Source: Desulfomonile tiedjei
GTDB lineage: Bacteria > Desulfobacterota > Desulfomonilia > Desulfomonilales > Desulfomonilaceae
DNA length: 64,000 nucleotides
Direction: 5' to 3'
Assembly (NCBI GenBank): GCA_016212925.1
Contig: JACRDF010000041.1
Coordinates: 92,474-156,473, forward strand
In this document: piece after piece, positions 35,645 through 44,437 of the stretch
Position numbering within the stretch: position 1 is the first letter of the stretch
Layout: each line of letters starts with the position of its first letter
Program-made: the position numbers and the translations under genes
The notes under the pieces: model-generated
What the model saw: the letters and a program-made list of their open reading frames with translations, nothing else
Databases searched by the model: none
Told to the model about the DNA's origin: nothing

Positions 35645-35872
35645 TTACGTATGGTGTACCCGGAACTTCACCTCGACAAGCTCTTCCGCAATAGGAGGTG
35701 GAATGGGCTCGTCGTGTGCGGCAAGACTCTCAAGACAAGCGGCTATGGCCTCTTTGGCGTTTTCGATAGCCTCCTGGCGAGTGCGACCCTGAGAAACACA
35801 CCCCGGCAGTGACGGCACTTCTGCCACGAAGACTCCGTCTTCGTCCTGTTCGATTAGAATGCGGTATTTCAT
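35645..35872 (-). CDS. hicB: HicB-family antitoxin, solitary
   Basis: Small protein of 75 residues that begins MKYRILIEQDEDGVFVAEVP and continues with LPGCVSQGRTRQEAIENAKEAI, the partial RNase-H-like fold of HicB antitoxins. The ATG at 35,872 has GAGG upstream; a longer frame starts at 35,905. HicB normally neutralises the mRNA-cutting toxin HicA encoded next to it. No HicA frame is found on either side: below lies the RAYT pseudogene and above non-coding DNA and tRNAs. No C-terminal DNA-binding domain is present. Confidence 0.78.
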   Translation of the reverse strand: MKYRILIEQDEDGVFVAEVPSLPGCVSQGRTRQEAIENAKEAIAACLESLAAHDEPIPPPIAEELVEVKFRVHHT

Positions 35873-36007
35873 TTTCTGCCTCGTCGATCCAGGAAAGGCC
35901 GGCAAGCCAGCGCGTCGTCGAAGCTGTTCGTCAAAGAGGAAGAGAGGATGGATCAGGATGAGGAGGCTCGCGATCCCGAGCTTCCTTGATCTGTCAATGT
36001 ATTAGTT

Positions 36008-36085
<78 letters not shown>

Positions 36086-36152
36086 GCCGCTCCACTGGGC
36101 CTCCACCCCTCTCATAGAAAGAGGTATGAACCCTCGGGTGGTCTCATGAAAC

Positions 36153-36228
36153 TGGTGGGCCGTGCTGGACTCGAACCAGCGACTCTCTGCTTAAAAGGCA
36201 GATACTCTACCGTCTGAGTTAACGGCCC
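36153..36228 (-). tRNA. tRNA-Lys (anticodon TTT)
   Basis: On the minus strand a 76-base tRNA: acceptor GGGCCGT/ACGGCCC, anticodon arm CTGCC-TTTTAA-GCAG with anticodon TTT, and T arm GCTGGTTCGAGTCCAGC. CCA is encoded. It lies 67 bases upstream (in minus-strand terms) of tRNA-Glu, and the two are probably cotranscribed. Confidence 0.95.
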
Positions 36229-36345
36229 TCGCATATCGACCCAATGACTCTCAATTAACGCAAAGGTCCATCAGGGGCCGATCCGGTTAAGCGTTATTAT
36301 AAAGCACAGAATAAAAGATGCTGTCAAGGGCCAAAGGTCGCAACT

Positions 36346-36636
36346 CTCAACCATTCAGTCTTGCGGGGGTAGCAGGGATTCTTAGCCCTGAAGGGGCGTA
36401 CCAATGGTAGCCACGGGTGTAACCCGTGGACCGGAAGCATTGCCACAGCCCTGAATCACCGACCCTGGAGGGGTCGACCAATCCCGAAGTCCAACTCACG
36501 TTCATGGTCGACCCTTCCAGGGTCGGTGATTCAAATGATTGTGTGGACCATTCTCCACGGGCTTACGCCCGTGGCTACTGTCGGGCTGCCCCTTCGGGGC
36601 ATGGCAGACGCTCCCGCACGTAACTGAATCATTACC
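36346..36636. mobile_element. 291-bp non-coding palindromic element (copy B, inverted)
   Basis: Inverted copy of the element at 10,466-10,756, the same length and with all nested hairpins kept, including the long GACCCTGGAGGGGTCG-type arms (one arm has a single change, CTTCCAGGG). The right end reads ATTACC, the left end is decayed (CTCAACCATTCAGTC). No target duplication is visible here, so this copy seems older than copy A. Confidence 0.75.
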
Positions 36637-37021
36637 GCGTAGTGTACCCGTTCATTTATACGGGGACGCTTAACCCATACGAACAAGGGATCTCCACCGC
36701 AGAGGCCGCGGAGATCGCGGAGTGTACGGCGCGCACGGCCGTGCGCGCCGTACCTCTTCTCTGCGCGCTCTGCGCTCTCTGCGGTGAAATAGTTTTCTGC
36801 AATCTCACGGCAAAGATCGCAGATCTCTGAGAATAGGGCACGGCATGCCGTGCCCCTACATTTTTGCGTCTCCGCGGCCCCTGCAGATGCGTTCCGAAAC
36901 CTCCGCGCGTCCCCGCGCAACTGAACAGAGATTCGGCCGGTTTTCTCCTATTGATCGGTGGGTCCGCTCGTGTCATGATGCTCCGCACCCATCGGGTGAA
37001 CCCATCACCATCGGAGCTTCC
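36637..37021. repeat. Gap with palindromes, no gene
   Basis: This stretch contains a perfect 30-base palindrome at 36,724-36,753 centred in ...CACGG/CCGTG..., CTCTGCGGTGAA-type repeat debris, and the 18-base palindrome GGCACGGCATGCCGTGCC at 36,837-36,854, which recurs at 44,737-44,754. An open frame across it lacks coding character. Confidence 0.6.
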
Positions 37022-37741
37022 ATGCCCCCACAAAGATCGGCCCTGCGAGGCATATTCATCATCGCAGCGATGTTCGGCTTCGGGCTGGTCGGTACGGCCG
37101 TGATTGACGCAATGGGATGGGACCTAGCGTGGACCGCAAGATACTACGTTCCCGGCGGGGCTAACGACGGCTGGGCTTACGCGCGGGAATTCCCCTGGAA
37201 TGCCTTGTACGATTATGGTGAATACCCGGGAGTGGCACTTCTCGTTGGCGCTATGGTCCTCTACATTGGGGCATTAATCGGCAGAGCCCCAAGACAATAT
37301 GCCAAGCCCTGCCTTGTGGTGATTTTGACCATTGCGCTCGGGCCCGGGCTGCTTGTAAATGGTATCTTGAAAGAATACTGGGGGAGGCCCCGGCCCGCGG
37401 AAATTACTGCCTTTGGTGGCAACAAGGAGTTCCGGCAGGTCTGGAAGCCGGGAGGTCCGGGGGAGGGCAAATCCTTCACCTGCGGGCATTGCGCCATGGC
37501 GATTTCGTTGTCTTCCGTTGCCGCGTTTTACCCGCTCCATCCGGCAGTTTCCGTTTGCGCTCTGGTGGGAGGCATAATCTACGGAATCGTAATGGGAATA
37601 GCCAGAATGATTCAAGGGGGGCATTTCCCTACGGATGTGCTGTGGTCGGGGGTTTTGGTGCTCTCGTTGATTGCGTTGCTGTATTATGTGGTGCTACGAG
37701 TGCCGGAAACCGAGGCAGGGTCACGGAAACCAAGTCCGTAA
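37022..37741 (+). CDS. PAP2-family membrane phosphatase
   Basis: Integral membrane protein of 239 residues with about six hydrophobic segments. The three phosphatase motifs are present: KEYWGRPRP, a GH pair in FTCGHCAMA (Cys where PSGH has Ser), and GIARMIQGGHFPTD with Arg, His and Asp. It most likely removes phosphate from a lipid such as undecaprenyl pyrophosphate, phosphatidate or lipid A at the outer face of the inner membrane. The ATG at 37,022 is chosen because the frame upstream runs through repeat debris. Confidence 0.78.
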   Translation: MPPQRSALRGIFIIAAMFGFGLVGTAVIDAMGWDLAWTARYYVPGGANDGWAYAREFPWNALYDYGEYPGVALLVGAMVLYIGALIGRAPRQYAKPCLVVILTIALGPGLLVNGILKEYWGRPRPAEITAFGGNKEFRQVWKPGGPGEGKSFTCGHCAMAISLSSVAAFYPLHPAVSVCALVGGIIYGIVMGIARMIQGGHFPTDVLWSGVLVLSLIALLYYVVLRVPETEAGSRKPSP

Positions 37742-37808
37742 GCCGGATACTTTGTTGGCTTTTTTTTTCAATTACCACCAAGAGGCTCCCATCCCGCTCC
37801 TTATGCCT

Positions 37809-38162
37809 TTAGAATTCGGGCAGCACGACTTCTCCGGCCGTCTCCCGGTCACTTGCGGCCACGGGCGGCGCGGGAGGCAAGATAGCTTGAAGTTCGCTCT
37901 TTACCGTCGCCAGAAGGCGCAATCCCTCTTGAACGTGATCTAAGCTGGGTCTTGTGACGCTTTTCCAAAAGCACTCGTAATAGTAATTGCTAGGTCCAAG
38001 CGACAAATAGAGCCGTTTGCACGTCTCCACTCTCCATCGGTGAAAGTCGTGGGAGTCGATCGGCGTCTCACCCGAACCGTGGGCCGTCATCTGGTCGATG
38101 AACTGCTGTCCCGTCTCTTCCAACGTTCGTATTGTCTCGATGAGGTCCTTGTCCAATGACAT
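37809..38162 (-). CDS. Hypothetical helical protein, member 1 of a related pair
   Basis: Protein of 117 residues, mostly helical and without signal peptide or membrane segment. It is related to the protein at 38,503-38,847. Shared positions include a W-R pair (HRWRVETCK against DKWRRKVND), a YY...F motif (NYYYECFWKSV against DLYYQRFSKEV) and an EGLR-L..V..E ending. I do not recognise the family. A 126-bp element is inserted in the spacer between the two genes. Confidence 0.65.
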   Translation of the reverse strand: MSLDKDLIETIRTLEETGQQFIDQMTAHGSGETPIDSHDFHRWRVETCKRLYLSLGPSNYYYECFWKSVTRPSLDHVQEGLRLLATVKSELQAILPPAPPVAASDRETAGEVVLPEF

Positions 38163-38300
38163 TGCTCTGCTCCGTCCGCGCGGTCACCATCGGAATGGGC
38201 CGCTGCAACAGTCGGATGGCGAAGTCAACGGCAGTCTGAGGTCTCATCGCCGGAAAAATTGAGATACTCGTCAGGTTGCGCCGACGCCACAACCGTAGAT

Positions 38301-38426
38301 CGTAATCGTTCACCGGGCTTGAGGCGGCTCTGCGCCCGGTGGGGATGGAGGGGGAGACCATCTCCCCCTCCAAGCCTCCCCCATCGTGATTCTAAGGCCT
38401 TAAAACCGTCCCGGTGAACGGTTACC
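38301..38426. mobile_element. 126-bp MITE-like element with 6-bp target duplication (copy D)
   Basis: Copy of the element at 17,377-17,502 in the same orientation, with one base changed. GTAGAT flanks it on both sides (38,295-38,300 and 38,427-38,432). The element splits the spacer between the two related minus-strand genes. The near identity of two copies 21 kb apart shows recent movement or recent conversion. Confidence 0.85.
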
Positions 38427-38502
38427 GTAGATCAGACCGCCCGGCTTTCCGATCGAGAAGCCAATGCCGCTGTTCCGGATTACGGGGCATTCGGCCCGCA
38501 GA

Positions 38503-38847
38503 CTAATGAAAGCTCACGCTTAGCCTGCCTGGTTCTTCGCCCTCGATGTGCACCTTGGCATGACGGGCCGCAACTTCGTCCCGCACTGCCGAGAGTATCC
38601 GAAGTCCTTCTTCAAGCTCCCTGATTCGGGGGTTGATCACTTCTTTGGAGAATCGCTGGTAGTACAAGTCCTCGCAACCTCCCAAAGTGTAGAGCAGGTC
38701 ATTAACCTTGCGCCGCCATTTGTCGAAACTGCACTGGTCAAACTCGTATTCCACGGCGAACCCGTGAGTTTGTGCCCTCTCGACAAAATCACGCCCCATA
38801 TCGTACAGAGCATCCAATTTCTCAACGATAGTGTTGTCCGAACTCAT
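38503..38847 (-). CDS. Hypothetical helical protein, member 2 of a related pair
   Basis: Protein of 114 residues, paralogous to 37,809-38,162. The ATG at 38,847 is preferred: GGAG lies eight bases upstream, whereas the GTG at 38,856 overlaps that site. Predicted to be cytoplasmic and helical (DALYDMGRDFVERAQTHG, EEGLRILSAVRDEV). Similar WR/YY patterns occur in short domains attached to varied effector proteins, but I cannot assign a function. Confidence 0.65.
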   Translation of the reverse strand: MSSDNTIVEKLDALYDMGRDFVERAQTHGFAVEYEFDQCSFDKWRRKVNDLLYTLGGCEDLYYQRFSKEVINPRIRELEEGLRILSAVRDEVAARHAKVHIEGEEPGRLSVSFH

Positions 38848-38856
38848 GGGCTTCAC

Positions 38857-39285
38857 TCCTTCCTATCGTGGCTTCCGGCCAATTCTCAACGCCTCACAAT
38901 AATTGCGGATATTAGATTCCATCGTATTTTCCGAATCCTCGGCTCTCTTGTTATGGAATTTGTTTACGAACGGGCCGTTGTCAATGGCCCCTTTTGAGAT
39001 AGCGACAGAACCGCGAACTCAAGGCAGCCCTGGCGCGACGAATTACGTCGAAGAGAACGGTGAGACCACGGAGCACATCGTCTGATTTCGTCTCCGGGTT
39101 CTCTGCGGTGAATGATCTCTCCCCGGCGGGGCCTCGGCAGGGTTGACGCGGAAATCGTCTTGAACTAATATGGACGCCGCTTGAGCGGGCACGGCCGCTC
39201 CGGATGTGCGTTTCCCGGAGCATTATTTCCGAACCGACCTGGCGCGGAACCAATCGTTCTGCACAGGTTTCTTTGTGAGGCGCCT
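38857..39285. other. Gap of about 430 bases, nothing recognised
   Basis: No convincing gene, hairpin or terminator was found. A CTCTGCGGTGAA-type fragment near 39,110 resembles the repeat debris at 36,779. Either side gene may have its promoter here. Confidence 0.5.
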
Positions 39286-39726
39286 ATGACCATCGAAACC
39301 TCGAAAACCGTAGAGGCAATTGTTCTGGCCGTCTTCCTGATAATCCTACCGGTAACTGTTTGGAGCCAGTCCCCGTATCCGCCTCAGGCCCCTTATCCTG
39401 TGCAGACCCCCATGGGCCCTGGTGGCGCGGTCGCGCAGCCGACGCCTCCCGCGGCTCAACAGCAACAACCGATGGAGTATGCCTTCCGGCCGGACCTTAG
39501 CAATCCCGAGTTCGGAGAATGCCTGGAACTGGAAAAGAACTGGCGGGCCCTCTGGCAGAGGTACGCGCAAGTCTACCAGCAGGTTACCACTATGAACCCC
39601 AGCGATCCGCAATACCGCCAGATGGCTCTCTACGCACAAGGCCTGAAACAACACCTCGACGCCGCGTGGAACGCCTTCAGCGGCAAGTGCGTTTATTACC
39701 CACCCCGCCGCCAAGGCCAGCCTTGA
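39286..39726 (+). CDS. Exported Pro/Gln-rich small protein
   Basis: Protein of 146 residues. An N-terminal hydrophobic stretch (AIVLAVFLIILPVTVWS) acts as signal peptide or anchor. Then comes a low-complexity part rich in Pro, Gln and Tyr (PYPPQAPYPVQ), followed by a compact C-terminal region of about 70 residues with two Cys (ECLELEKNW ... GKCVYYP) that could form a disulfide in the periplasm. The family is not recognised. The ATG at 39,286 is used because upstream sequence is not coding-like. The next gene starts 22 bases on. Confidence 0.6.
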   Translation: MTIETSKTVEAIVLAVFLIILPVTVWSQSPYPPQAPYPVQTPMGPGGAVAQPTPPAAQQQQPMEYAFRPDLSNPEFGECLELEKNWRALWQRYAQVYQQVTTMNPSDPQYRQMALYAQGLKQHLDAAWNAFSGKCVYYPPRRQGQP

Positions 39727-39748
39727 TTCGCGGATAGAAGCCCACCTG

Positions 39749-40768
39749 ATGGACCAAAAGGACCAGGTACAGAACCTAAAGAATTCGAGCGAGATTCCCG
39801 AAGAATGCGCGGTTGACCAAGACGCTGCCTCGTATAGCCGAGTGGTCCGGTCGGTTCTGATCTTTGCCGTAGCAGGCGTGGTGCTTTATGGCGCGGCCAC
39901 GCTGGGTTCCGACTACAGCACCATAACGGGATCTCTCCTGCGTTTCCCCGCAACGGTGCTTGGGCAGGTAATCGGCTTGGTGTTTGTTGGTTGGGTCTTG
40001 AGGGGTTGGCGATTCCATTACTATCTGCGTCGATCCGGCGAATCGGTGCCGTTCGCATATTCTCTTCAGGCTTTTCTGGCCGGATTTGCCCTCACCGGGA
40101 CCCCGGGAAAGGTCGGAGAGGCCGTAAAAGGCGTGTTCCTCAAGCGGGATTACGGAGTGTCGGTTACCAAGGTTGTGGGTATTCTTGTCGTGGAACGCCT
40201 CATGGACCTGTGGGGTGTGTTGCTGTTGGGTGCGTTGTCGCTCTTGCTTTTCAAGGGCTGGGAAAGGCTCTTTCTTATTTGCGCCGCGGCCGTCATTGTC
40301 GGCGGGTTTTGTCTGTGCCTGGAAAGAGTGTATCGCCCGGTGCTGGAGAAACTGGCCCGGATCTATTTTTTGTCCTGGATTTGCGACAGAATGCTGGGTG
40401 TTCTGTTGGCAGGCCGCGATCTGATGACGCCTCGAATTTTCCTTACCGGGCTGCTGGTTTCCACAGTGGCATGGGGAATGGAATCATTGTCCCTTTATCT
40501 GATAATGGATGCTCTGCATCTCCCTTCGACTTTCCTGCAAAGCAACTTCGTATACTGTTTTTCGACCATTGTCGGCGCTCTGTCCATGCTCCCCGGCGGA
40601 ATTGGCGGTACCGAGGCCGGAATGATGGGGCTGATGTCTTTTATGGGTATCTCGTACACCGAAGGTGTTCCCGCTGTAATCCTTATCAGGCTTTGCACTC
40701 TGTGGCTCGCGGTAATTGTCGGTGTAGGATTCATGGTGGTCCTGCTGGCGAGGGCTCGCAAGAGCTGA
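39749..40768 (+). CDS. Flippase-like membrane protein (lysylphosphatidylglycerol synthase TM/UPF0104 family)
   Basis: Polytopic protein of 339 residues with seven or eight membrane segments. The family motifs GTPGKVGEAVKG (about residue 115) and LPGGIGGTEAGM (about 285) are clear. Relatives include AglD and the membrane half of MprF. They are thought to move lipid-linked or aminoacylated lipids, but most are uncharacterised. The soluble aminoacyl-transfer domain of MprF is absent. It may form a unit with the exported protein upstream. Confidence 0.8.
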   Translation: MDQKDQVQNLKNSSEIPEECAVDQDAASYSRVVRSVLIFAVAGVVLYGAATLGSDYSTITGSLLRFPATVLGQVIGLVFVGWVLRGWRFHYYLRRSGESVPFAYSLQAFLAGFALTGTPGKVGEAVKGVFLKRDYGVSVTKVVGILVVERLMDLWGVLLLGALSLLLFKGWERLFLICAAAVIVGGFCLCLERVYRPVLEKLARIYFLSWICDRMLGVLLAGRDLMTPRIFLTGLLVSTVAWGMESLSLYLIMDALHLPSTFLQSNFVYCFSTIVGALSMLPGGIGGTEAGMMGLMSFMGISYTEGVPAVILIRLCTLWLAVIVGVGFMVVLLARARKS

Positions 40769-41147
40769 GGCTCAAGAAACTGTCTCAAACCTAATGGATA
40801 AAGCGGAAACCTGTTACACGTCGGGTAGGCCGGACGTTGCCAAAAAGTGTCTCAAAACCCTGAAACGCACGGATTTCCGGGTACGGCGCGCTTCGAGAAG
40901 GCTGTCTCAAAAGTACCCTACCGCCTCCAAAGGTGGCACGATGGCCTGTAGGGGCGGGGTTTATCCCCGACCGTCTTGTGAGGCCCGGTATAGCGGGCGG
41001 GGATAAACCCCGCCCCTACCGACCATGCAATGAAATAGTCAGTTTGGGGACTGCCTCCATGCCGTGCCCCTACTGGGCGACCTCGGCGATTTGTTTGGTG
41101 AAATTGTAATGAGCCTTCCTGCAAAAAAGTAGTACACATCCCATCAC
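40769..41147. repeat. Gap with a 22-base-arm hairpin and TGTCTCAAA repeats
   Basis: A perfect inverted repeat has arms of 22 bases at 40,948-40,969 and 40,998-41,019 (starting GTAGGGGCGGGG). The motif TGTCTCAAA occurs three times (near 40,784, 40,846 and 40,903). No gene is seen. The hairpin could act as a terminator between the facing genes but has no T run. Confidence 0.6.
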
Positions 41148-41711
41148 TTACCGACACGCGACGTTGACAAGCTTTTTGAGCTTCGACCCCAGCCAGGAGT
41201 CTCTGGCTCGGCAATAGCGGAAATCTGCGGCGTCCGCCAGTTCAAGACGCTTTTGCAGGATGACGAGAGCCGCTAACTCCGCGGTCCAACCGGTAATGAC
41301 CGCGCATTGTTTGAAGTGCTCCTTCGGATTGTGTTTGACCTTACGGCTCAAGACGCGACAGCACGCGGAACCAAAACGCTCTCTGAAGCGATCATGGAGG
41401 AGGTTAGCCGAAGGAAGAGCCTCCTTTTTGTCTCGTGCCGCGGGCCGGTCCCGTCCCAGAAATAGGCCCAGTGCCAGAACCGCACCGCTCAGTGCTCCGC
41501 AAGTGCAGCCGCTGTCACCCAGACCGATGGGAAGAGCAGAGGCCAGGCGGATGGCCATTTCGTCCGGCATTCCTCCGCCAAGCCCCCGATTCAACACGGT
41601 AAGAACCGCCTCAGAGCACAGCAATTGCCCTGTGAGATAGAGATTTTCGGCCCGACTGCCGATTTCCTTGGCAAGATCCCCCGGTCGCGGCTTCAATGAA
41701 TCATGGAACAT
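41148..41711 (-). CDS. C_GCAxxG_C_C family redox-type protein
   Basis: Protein of 187 residues with the family hallmark of spaced cysteines: GQLLCSEAV, GCTCGALSGAV, then ACCRVLSRKV and KQCAVITGW. Members are found mostly in anaerobes and are thought to bind metal or take part in redox work; no reaction is proven. The ATG at 41,711 is chosen because the longer frame overlaps the rhodanese gene just upstream, which ends at 41,720. The eight-base gap suggests an operon with that rhodanese. Confidence 0.75.
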   Translation of the reverse strand: MFHDSLKPRPGDLAKEIGSRAENLYLTGQLLCSEAVLTVLNRGLGGGMPDEMAIRLASALPIGLGDSGCTCGALSGAVLALGLFLGRDRPAARDKKEALPSANLLHDRFRERFGSACCRVLSRKVKHNPKEHFKQCAVITGWTAELAALVILQKRLELADAADFRYCRARDSWLGSKLKKLVNVACR

Positions 41712-41719
41712 GGGGGCCT

Positions 41720-42232
41720 CTATTTGGCTGCTTCCACCGGATAACCGGCTTGGGCCCAGCCCTCGATGCCGCCGGGGAATCGGTACACATTGGTGTAACC
41801 CAACTTCATGGCCCACATGGCTGCGTTATGACTGCGAGTGCATTCCGTAAAACCGCAATAGAAGACTAGTAGGTGATCTTTATTCGGCCCCAGGAGCTTT
41901 GCGAACTCCGCCTTTTTCGCGTCGTCCATTTCCTTCATTTCCGGGATGGGAAACTCTATTTGAACCGCGGCTGGGATGTGACGCTTTTTGTAACTTGCGC
42001 CGAAGGGCATGGTGTCAACTATGAGTATGTCCTTTTTCGCGTCCACCCACTGCTTCAAGTCAGCCGCGGTTACGGCCTTATAGGCTCCGTCCGTCATCTC
42101 TCTGGCGAAGTTGATCGCTATGATTTCCTTGACTTTTTCCGGGTAGTCGGCCTTTTGAGCAAGGGCATTGCCGAGCAGCAACAAACCGATCAAGCCCGCG
42201 GTCAGGAACGCTGAAATCATCCTCTTAGCCAT
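41720..42232 (-). CDS. Exported rhodanese-like sulfurtransferase
   Basis: Protein of 170 residues with a signal peptide (FLTAGLIGLLLLGNALAQ) and one rhodanese domain. The active-site loop reads YCGFTECTRSH, so the first Cys of the loop is the likely persulfide carrier and a second Cys four residues later could form a disulfide. The segment RFPGGIEGWAQAGYP is the usual domain end. It acts in the periplasm and may move sulfane sulfur or sense redox state. It is followed by the CGCAxxGCC gene. Confidence 0.83.
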   Translation of the reverse strand: MAKRMISAFLTAGLIGLLLLGNALAQKADYPEKVKEIIAINFAREMTDGAYKAVTAADLKQWVDAKKDILIVDTMPFGASYKKRHIPAAVQIEFPIPEMKEMDDAKKAEFAKLLGPNKDHLLVFYCGFTECTRSHNAAMWAMKLGYTNVYRFPGGIEGWAQAGYPVEAAK

Positions 42233-42559
42233 GAATCGAATACCTCCTTCACTTTAAGGGTTTTGAACCACCTCGTACACAATCGGCCCCGTTGGAGCCC
42301 GCGGAAGACCAAAGCGCGGGGCATGGCTTGTACGCGGACAGTGCAGGGCCGTTGACGCAATTTCTCAAGCAGAATATATTGACATTGCCGATGTGTCAAA
42401 TTAAAAAGACCGATAATAAGACCGCGTTTTGCAGCGCGATAAATGGCAACTCGGCAGCCACACGGTCCGTATAAGTAGAGGCCAGAAATGTTGTGTGCCT
42501 CCCCAAAAGAAGCTATTGTAACAATAGGTGAAACCGATCTGATCCCAGGCTGGAAAAAG

Positions 42560-43288
42560 ATGAGGATGCGGAACCCAGTGCAGCGTGCAATTATCGTTAT
42601 TGCCCTACTTTTTTGCCTTCTTCAGGCAATTGCTTCAGCCTCGGCCGCGCCGGAGGTTGCCTTGGACAACCATGAGCACGATTTTGGGGATGTGCAGGTC
42701 GGCAGCGTGGTTCAGACCCGGGTCTCGGTAATCAATAAGGGCGACGCTCCACTTGCTATAAATGACGTAGCCACGTCGTGCGGTTGCACCAAGGCGGCTG
42801 CTGCTGGAAGGGAGGTTCCTCCGGGGGGAAAGACCGATATAGAGGTATCATACGACTCCGCGGGCTTGAGCGCGGGGAGAAAGACACAAACCGTATTCAT
42901 ACACTCCAACGATACGAAGAACCCGGTATCCAAGGTGCGGATCTTCGCGAATGTCATTCACAGAATCACCATCGAACCTACAAGCCTGGTCTTGCGGCTG
43001 CCGAGTTTTCAGGATCGCGTGAGTTTCCCGGTCACGGCCAAGAACACAACTCAGCAGGCAGTGACTCTGTCGGTGGCGACCTTTCAGGGGGCTATTGGCA
43101 GAGCATGGTTGGAGCCGGAAACGTTTGTTATTGAGCCCGCTTCGGAAGTGCGCTTGAAGATTGAAATGGAAGTGAAAAGGCCTGAAAAGGGAAACACCTT
43201 GAGCGGCGAGTTATCGATTGGTACCGACCTCCCGGAAGCTGACCGGATCAAATTGCGGTGCCTGATCAAGATCGACCGAATGGAGTAA
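42560..43288 (+). CDS. Exported DUF1573 protein
   Basis: Protein of 242 residues with signal peptide (AIIVIALLFCLLQAIASASA). DUF1573 is an Ig-like, ASPM/MSP-type beta domain; its hallmark is seen as DFGDVQVGSVVQTRVSVINKG and the SCGCT cysteine pair about residue 65. A second beta domain fills the C-terminal half. The function of DUF1573 is unknown; it is often attached to lipoproteins or carriers. Its stop codon is next to the end of the convergent gene at 43,289. Starts at 42,560 or 42,566 are both possible. Confidence 0.75.
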   Translation: MRMRNPVQRAIIVIALLFCLLQAIASASAAPEVALDNHEHDFGDVQVGSVVQTRVSVINKGDAPLAINDVATSCGCTKAAAAGREVPPGGKTDIEVSYDSAGLSAGRKTQTVFIHSNDTKNPVSKVRIFANVIHRITIEPTSLVLRLPSFQDRVSFPVTAKNTTQQAVTLSVATFQGAIGRAWLEPETFVIEPASEVRLKIEMEVKRPEKGNTLSGELSIGTDLPEADRIKLRCLIKIDRME

Positions 43289-44437
43289 TTACTTAAACAT
43301 ATACAGGATGTCGCGGGCAAATTGCACAAGTTGATGGTCTTCGGAGGCCAGCCTGGACAATTTCGGGTCCAGAACCACCGCATGACCGTCAAAACACCCT
43401 TCGCTAAGAGTGGAATAGCGGAGGGGCAGGGGGCCTGCGTGGATGACAAGGTCCTGTTCGCTCAATACCGCATCTTTGTCTGCATCGCTGTGCAGGGCTC
43501 CGATGTGCTGGTATTGTTTTGCGCCTGAGAACCTGACCGCGATGAATTGGCCGGGGTGTATCTCTTTGCCCCATTCAAGCCGCCGATCAGGCTTGCCGTT
43601 CAAAATGTCGCATTCCGCCACCAAAGGCAACCGAGTGACAAGCATTGAAACCGCGTAGTCCTTTTTGAACTTCCTGTCGGCCCAAACGCCGTACGCGGCC
43701 ACGAGCACGTCACAGCAGTCCACCCCAATATAGTTGTTGCTTTGATGCGGAATGCACCCAAATAGGCCAGGAACATTGAAAAAGGTGGTCAGATATCCGA
43801 GGTACCCTTCTCCGTCTCGGATGGACACGCGAAAAACTTGCGGCGACATTCCCTTTTTGTCGCAGTCCTCTATCCCCGGTGATCGCTCCACTCTCCCGTC
43901 TTTCTCCACTTCCACCTGGAACCAAAAGCTACCGACATCATCATGATAGTGACTGGAATCCGGCTTAGATCGGGTCAGCATTGAGAATAATTTGGTGAGT
44001 TTATTCGACGTTCGGTCGCTCGCCTCGGGTGAAAACGGTTGTATTTCCCATTGCCCGCGAAATTTTGTCAGCTCTGTTCGAGTGTAATCGATTTTGGCAA
44101 ACCCGATCCATTTGTACGGGTCGCTTTCCCAAGGATGATTTGCGTTTTTGTAGATTTTGGAGAGATCCGGCGCGATCTGGTACCAACGGGTGGTGGCGCC
44201 GGGAATTTGATCGACTTTCAGCGTAACTTTTTGGCCTTTCAGAGGATAAGTCGCTGTGTCGCTCTTCCACGGACTCCCTTCGATGCTTGCCTTGATTGCA
44301 AGCGTCGGGCGCGCGACCTTGTCCGAGCTTGGCGGAGCGACCTTGCCGGTTTCCCGCCGGACAGAGAGGTGTGTCACGATAAGAACAGTTACCGCGAGGA
44401 ACATTAGGGTAAGTAAGGTGGCTGCGATTCTCCTCAT
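43289..44437 (-). CDS. Exported NlpC/P60-like (DUF1287-like) protein, putative peptidase
   Basis: Protein of 382 residues. An N-terminal membrane anchor (LLTLMFLAVTVLIVTHL) precedes a beta-rich region up to about 235 and a C-terminal domain with GVDCCDVLVAAYG, QHIGALHSD and LVIHAG. This Cys ... His ... His pattern resembles NlpC/P60 and DUF1287 cysteine peptidases (VCTDVVIRAY, HIGIVSD, VHN). So a periplasmic hydrolase acting on peptidoglycan or a similar substrate is possible. The family match is by eye only. The ATG at 44,437 is preferred to the long frame from 44,527. Confidence 0.6.
   Translation of the reverse strand: MRRIAATLLTLMFLAVTVLIVTHLSVRRETGKVAPPSSDKVARPTLAIKASIEGSPWKSDTATYPLKGQKVTLKVDQIPGATTRWYQIAPDLSKIYKNANHPWESDPYKWIGFAKIDYTRTELTKFRGQWEIQPFSPEASDRTSNKLTKLFSMLTRSKPDSSHYHDDVGSFWFQVEVEKDGRVERSPGIEDCDKKGMSPQVFRVSIRDGEGYLGYLTTFFNVPGLFGCIPHQSNNYIGVDCCDVLVAAYGVWADRKFKKDYAVSMLVTRLPLVAECDILNGKPDRRLEWGKEIHPGQFIAVRFSGAKQYQHIGALHSDADKDAVLSEQDLVIHAGPLPLRYSTLSEGCFDGHAVVLDPKLSRLASEDHQLVQFARDILYMFK

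Noticed and set aside
36346..36636. Possible CRISPR array
   Set aside because: The repeats are nested inverted arms, not direct repeats with regular unique spacers, and no cas genes are in the window.
38430..38500. Gene fragment on the minus strand beside the 126-bp element, as if the element had disrupted a gene
   Set aside because: Removing the element and one duplication gives only a short frame that soon meets a stop and overlaps the end of the neighbouring gene. It does not support a disrupted gene.
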